DNA of 25,599 nt, taken from the NCBI GenBank assembly GCA_964478775.1, contig CAYZJC010000023.1:1-25599 (forward strand). The letters are read 5' to 3'. Of this stretch, positions 25,481-25,599 are shown piece after piece (positions within the stretch are counted from its first letter, which is position 1; each line of letters opens with the position of its first letter). The position numbers and the translations under genes were made by a program. The notes under the pieces are model-generated. The model made no database searches. It was not told where the DNA came from and was given only the letters and a program-made list of their open reading frames with translations. The DNA comes from PNMQ01 sp964478775 (GTDB lineage Bacteria; Pseudomonadota; Alphaproteobacteria; Paracaedibacterales; CAIOTO01).

Positions 25481-25507
25481 AAAAAAGCCCACCATTAAGG
25501 CAGGCTT
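25481..25507 (-). terminator. Rho-independent terminator for the downstream minus-strand gene
   Basis: On the minus strand AAGCCTGCC pairs with GGTGGGCTT (nine pairs, two of them G-U) around a TTAAT loop, followed by six T. This is a strong intrinsic terminator for the gene ending at 25532. On the plus strand the same sequence gives a weaker hairpin with an internal mismatch and TTCTTT, and could also end the uvrB transcript. Confidence 0.75.
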
Positions 25508-25531
25508 CTTTACTGAAATGGTTTCCAAAAA

Positions 25532-25599
25532 TTACATCTTTGGAGCTTCTTCTTTTTTAACTTCTTCTGGCTTTACGTCAGCAGCAGGTGCAGCAGCTT
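25532..25599 (-). CDS. C-terminal fragment, Ala/Pro/Lys/Glu-rich tail
   Basis: On the minus strand the window edge leads into a frame that ends with AAAPAADVKPEEVKKEEAP-KM and a TAA at 25534-25532, 25 bases before a strong terminator. Only about 22 residues are present. Low-complexity tails of this kind occur on several alphaproteobacterial ribosomal and RNA-binding proteins (for example S16 or L9), but they are too common to identify the gene. The frame is supported by the stop-terminator spacing and the compositional match to such tails. Confidence 0.55.
   Translation of the reverse strand, partial: AAAPAADVKPEEVKKEEAPKM

Noticed and set aside
1..25599. CRISPR array, tRNA or rRNA genes, insertion sequences
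   Set aside because: No regularly spaced direct repeats, no cloverleaf-like stretch with a GTTCRA-type loop, and no transposase-like frame or terminal inverted repeats were seen.

Overview
The window is a piece of an AT-rich bacterial draft assembly with two runs of N. Gene content and order point to an alphaproteobacterium. The flagellar cluster reads fliF-fliG-fliH-fliN-flbD-flhA, an order known from Caulobacter-like genomes, and its regulator is of the FlbD type. The other core genes (ftsA, yraN, rnhA, uvrB, dacC, a lolA-like gene) fit. Low GC and many unrecognised signal-peptide proteins suggest a host-associated lineage such as Holosporales. That last step is inference; nothing here fixes the taxon.

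Layout: (1) 1-165 is the tail of an unknown gene, perhaps an asparagine-synthase-like enzyme. (2) 394-2488 (minus) is recG, complete in content but split by one extra base in a run of four G (1858-1861). (3) 2719-8942 is an accessory stretch: a small membrane protein, then six predicted exported proteins in two diverging groups. The three minus-strand genes are a protein with BspA-like leucine-rich repeats and two small hydrophobic proteins. The three plus-strand genes are a protein with a deaminase-like C-terminal domain followed by two tandem paralogues. (4) 8969-16437 (minus) is the flagellar block: MS ring (FliF), C-ring (FliG, FliN), export (FliH, FlhA) and the sigma-54 activator FlbD. 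(5) 16676-20449 holds a lone secreted protein, yraN, ftsA without ftsQ or ftsZ beside it, and a divergent TraB/GumN-family secreted protein. (6) 20801-25424 (plus) is dacC-lolA-rnhA-uvrB, closely spaced. A good intrinsic terminator at 25481-25507 serves the next gene, of which only the minus-strand tail (25532-25599) is present.

The flagellar block makes the basal-body base, rotor switch and export gate, with the class-II regulator embedded in it. The dacC-lolA pair works on the envelope and rnhA-uvrB on nucleic acid maintenance. The most unusual part is the exported-protein island between recG and flhA. Its best lead is the 478-residue secreted protein with a strand-strand-H..E-helix-strand-CxxC pattern typical of the nucleotide/nucleic-acid deaminase superfamily, but with non-canonical spacing in the first zinc motif.
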